Assembly (NCBI GenBank): GCA_013398055.1 | Contig: VZRS01007674.1 | Coordinates: 882,470-946,469 of the forward strand | Direction: 5' to 3' | From: Ifrita kowaldi | Taxonomy: Eukaryota; Chordata; Aves; Passeriformes; Cinclosomatidae | DNA length: 64,000 nt | Shown here: piece by piece, positions 61,267-64,000 of the stretch | Position numbering within the stretch: the first letter of the stretch is position 1 | Layout of the letters: each line of letters starts with the position of its first letter | Program-made: the position numbers and the translations under genes | Notes under the pieces: model-generated | The model's input: only the letters and a program-made list of their open reading frames with translations | Databases searched by the model: none | Told to the model about the DNA's origin: nothing

Positions 61267-64000
61267 CATATATTTCTGAAAATCAACAGCATTTCACCAA
61301 TAAAGCAGCTGTAACTATACCTCAAAATACAGTAACTTCAAGTGGAAGGGAGCTTAATTCTACTTTTATGTATATGACTTTGAATACTTTAAAATTGAAG
61401 AGATAATTTAGGTTGAAAAGCACCTCAGACAAAAATATAAGGATCTGATCAAGGATTTCAATTTTGTTTTGCAGCTATAGTGAATATTTTTAAAAAGCTT
61501 TATTTTTCCTACTTTGTGCCTTTAAAATTTTTGTTTACCTGTAATAAGGTAGGAGACAGTCATATAGAAGCTTACAAAAAGTAATGCACCATTTTGGGAG
61601 AGTAGCCTGTGTATGCAGGCCAGCACTTTGTTAGGACAAGCCATTCCTTGCTTGGCAAATAAACTCTGTTGAAAAAAAGCTGTCTTTGAATAAGGCTCCT
61701 GTAATTTAGCAAAGAGATAATGTTATGCTATCCAATTAAATATGGTCTCCCTCACATTGTCAACAAACATGGCAAGCACAAGGCATTAATTTTCAAAGGG
61801 GGAAATAGTCCAACTGTGACAGAACCATTCCCATGCCTTCACTGTCACTACATGAAATAATTGATTTGGACACATACAAACACGTGGTGTGGGGAAAGAA
61901 GATCTCCAGCACAGAAGAGAAAAAGTCTTTGCCTCAGAGTAACAGCAGTTCCTTAGGCATCTGCCTAACTGGTGGAAGACTCTTCCCAGTGGTTAAAATG
62001 GAAACACTTATTGGTACTTGCTAATAGTAAACATTATCAGCTTGGCTTCAAATATTTTACCGTCAAAGTAATTAATGAATATTGGTTTTCAGAGATTTAA
62101 ACGGTTTCTTAAAAGGGCTTAACAATTTTACTGTAGCAAATAATAGAGGAAACAAGGAGTTTGTTACACTAGTACAAAGATACATAATCATTACTTAACA
62201 AAAATTCTGCAACCTAATGTGAGGACTGTTGTGCTTATGCATTTAATAGTACCATGGGTCTTTAAAGAAGTTTTAAAAAAGCAATTTTTGCAAAAAACTT
62301 TGCCTCAAGGACCTTCTAGTCTTAATCAACCAATTTAATTATATTCCTTTTATATCTAAAGATGGGGATTAGATATTCGAGTATGAGAATCAAAGCATAT
62401 GAAATTAGATGCTTCCATCCACTTTGAGATGTGTGGCATTTTTATGGACTAAGCTTATGACCAGATAAGATCACTGGATTAAAAATTTAGAAATGCATAA
62501 AATTTGATTGAATTATTTAATTTAATATTTTTCTCTCATTAGTTTTTGTCTGCTTTTATGCTTTGAGGCAAATTAGCAATAAGACATTATGAGATTCTGC
62601 ATATTGTGACAAGTACATTTCTAAGAAACTTCTTGAGATCAAGCTTGTAATCTCCTGAAAAAAAAATTATGTACCATAAAAGTATCTAAAGTCGTACTTT
62701 TACCTACAGAATCTTAGTGTTTGGTGCAAGTTACTTGCATTAAAAACATTTTTTAGTTTGAATTTTAAAAAATATTTTTGCCATTTTCCAAAGTTTCAGA
62801 CAACTCCTTCTTTTCCTCCCTCTAGATGGGTTTGGTTTTGGAGCTGATTCTTTCATATTTGTGATACAGAAGTCTTCTGAAGTCAAGAAATAATTGGGGT
62901 TGGTTTCACGTAACTGGGGAAATGGCTGAATACCTCTAGGAGAGCTTAGCTTCATTCCTACTCCTTCCTTCTAATTTTTCCATGCAAGGCGGAGGAAGTG
63001 GAGAAGGAGATGCCAAGCAGCTTGACAATCACCATGTGCTGCACCCTTGAAGTTACACGGTTTGTCCTTATATATCTGAAACAAAGTTTCTTGCTGAAGG
63101 TGATTTCCAGAGTACCTACTAATTAATTAATTTCTGTACTCCCTCAGGTGCTGACAAGGAAAGCGTTTTAATTTTTTTTTCTGTGGGTTGTACATAGCCT
63201 ATTAACATCTTTGTTTCTTTCTTCTCAGACTTTTGTTGTAGTATTTTCTAAAAAATTAAATAAATTCCAAATTTAATTTTAAAATAGCAATCCAAATCAC
63301 TTGCAGCAAATTCAATGGCAGTGACAAATGTAGCACACAGTCTTGAGCATAATTATCCAACTTTCTATACTTACCCTAATGGGTTTTTTTGCTACTGAGA
63401 TGTCATTGAAAAATATCCCTTTAAACATTGCATTTAATGTATTATATAATAAATTTATTACTGTTCTATAATTTTATTTCATTTATATCCTCTACTTCTA
63501 AACAACAGTAGAGTAAGAATCCTTTGGGGGGAAAGAAAAAGCTATCTATCAATTTGCCCAATATCTTTTACTACAGGTTTTCTTGATCAATTTGAGATTC
63601 ATGTGACATACAAGTTAATTCCTGGAAAACACTGAAAGAAGTTCATGGAAGTTTTGCACTTTAATTCACTGTATGCTATGGTACTTACATATCAGTCAGG
63701 CTTACTATACCTGCATGGAACAGTCTGCAATACACCCAACCCAACTACTACATTTAAAAACCCATTTGAAAGCAAGCGGAAAGCAGATGCTGTTCTCCCT
63801 TTACATGACACCAGTGCAATTCCACTGGAATTCAGAATATTCTGATGCAAAGGCACAGCCAAAATTCATGCAGAACTCTTGAGGGGCTGCCAAAGTCAGC
63901 TTCAGCTGGAAGGCACAGAGGCTCTGCCAGAGGCAGCTCTCTGGGACTGCACAGATGTGTCACCAGCAGATGGGATATGGGATAAGCTGCTCCAACAGCC
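61267..64000. other. Intergenic, nothing recognised
   Basis: AT-rich, with short A and T runs. Small frames at 61833-62024 and 63645-63882 have no recognisable similarity. No repeat or RNA gene was recognised. Confidence 0.5.

Overview
The window is nuclear DNA of a bird. CR1 LINE fragments of the avian type lie in both orientations. There is one solo LTR of an endogenous-retrovirus family that I recognise from neoavian genomes. The only gene I can support is a multi-exon vertebrate gene with GT-AG introns. The background is AT-rich, and no bacterial or viral gene organisation is present. One base is ambiguous (N at 47519).

Left third (1-20.6 kb): the 3' part of HAAO, 3-hydroxyanthranilate 3,4-dioxygenase, on the + strand. 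Seven coding exons (1385-1491, 4349-4438, 5147-5190, 16414-16559, 17675-17743, 18883-18965, 19599-19677) join in phase. They give 205 residues plus a stop, matching residues 82-286 of the 286-residue mammalian enzyme without a gap. The first 81 residues, with two of the three iron ligands, must lie on exons left of the window. The exons are only 44-146 bases, so a simple open-reading-frame scan misses most of the gene. The first AATAAA after the stop is at 20614, followed by a G/T-rich stretch, so the mRNA probably ends near 20.64 kb. The introns hold one CR1 scrap, several short hairpins and otherwise nothing recognised.

Right two thirds (20.7-64 kb): about 43 kb in which I find no gene. It contains six CR1 fragments (22.4, 33.9, 40.2, 54.0, 56.8 and 61.1 kb), a 600-bp solo LTR (42716-43315, minus strand), simple repeats, homopolymer runs, paired AT-rich palindromes near 37.1 kb and a GC-richer patch at 60.4-61.0 kb. 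The open frames here are short or lack protein-like support, and several are read-throughs of the repeats.

I do not see an undescribed biological system. The firmest results are the exon-by-exon HAAO model and the repeat map. Small exons of a neighbouring gene in the 43-kb stretch cannot be excluded by eye.
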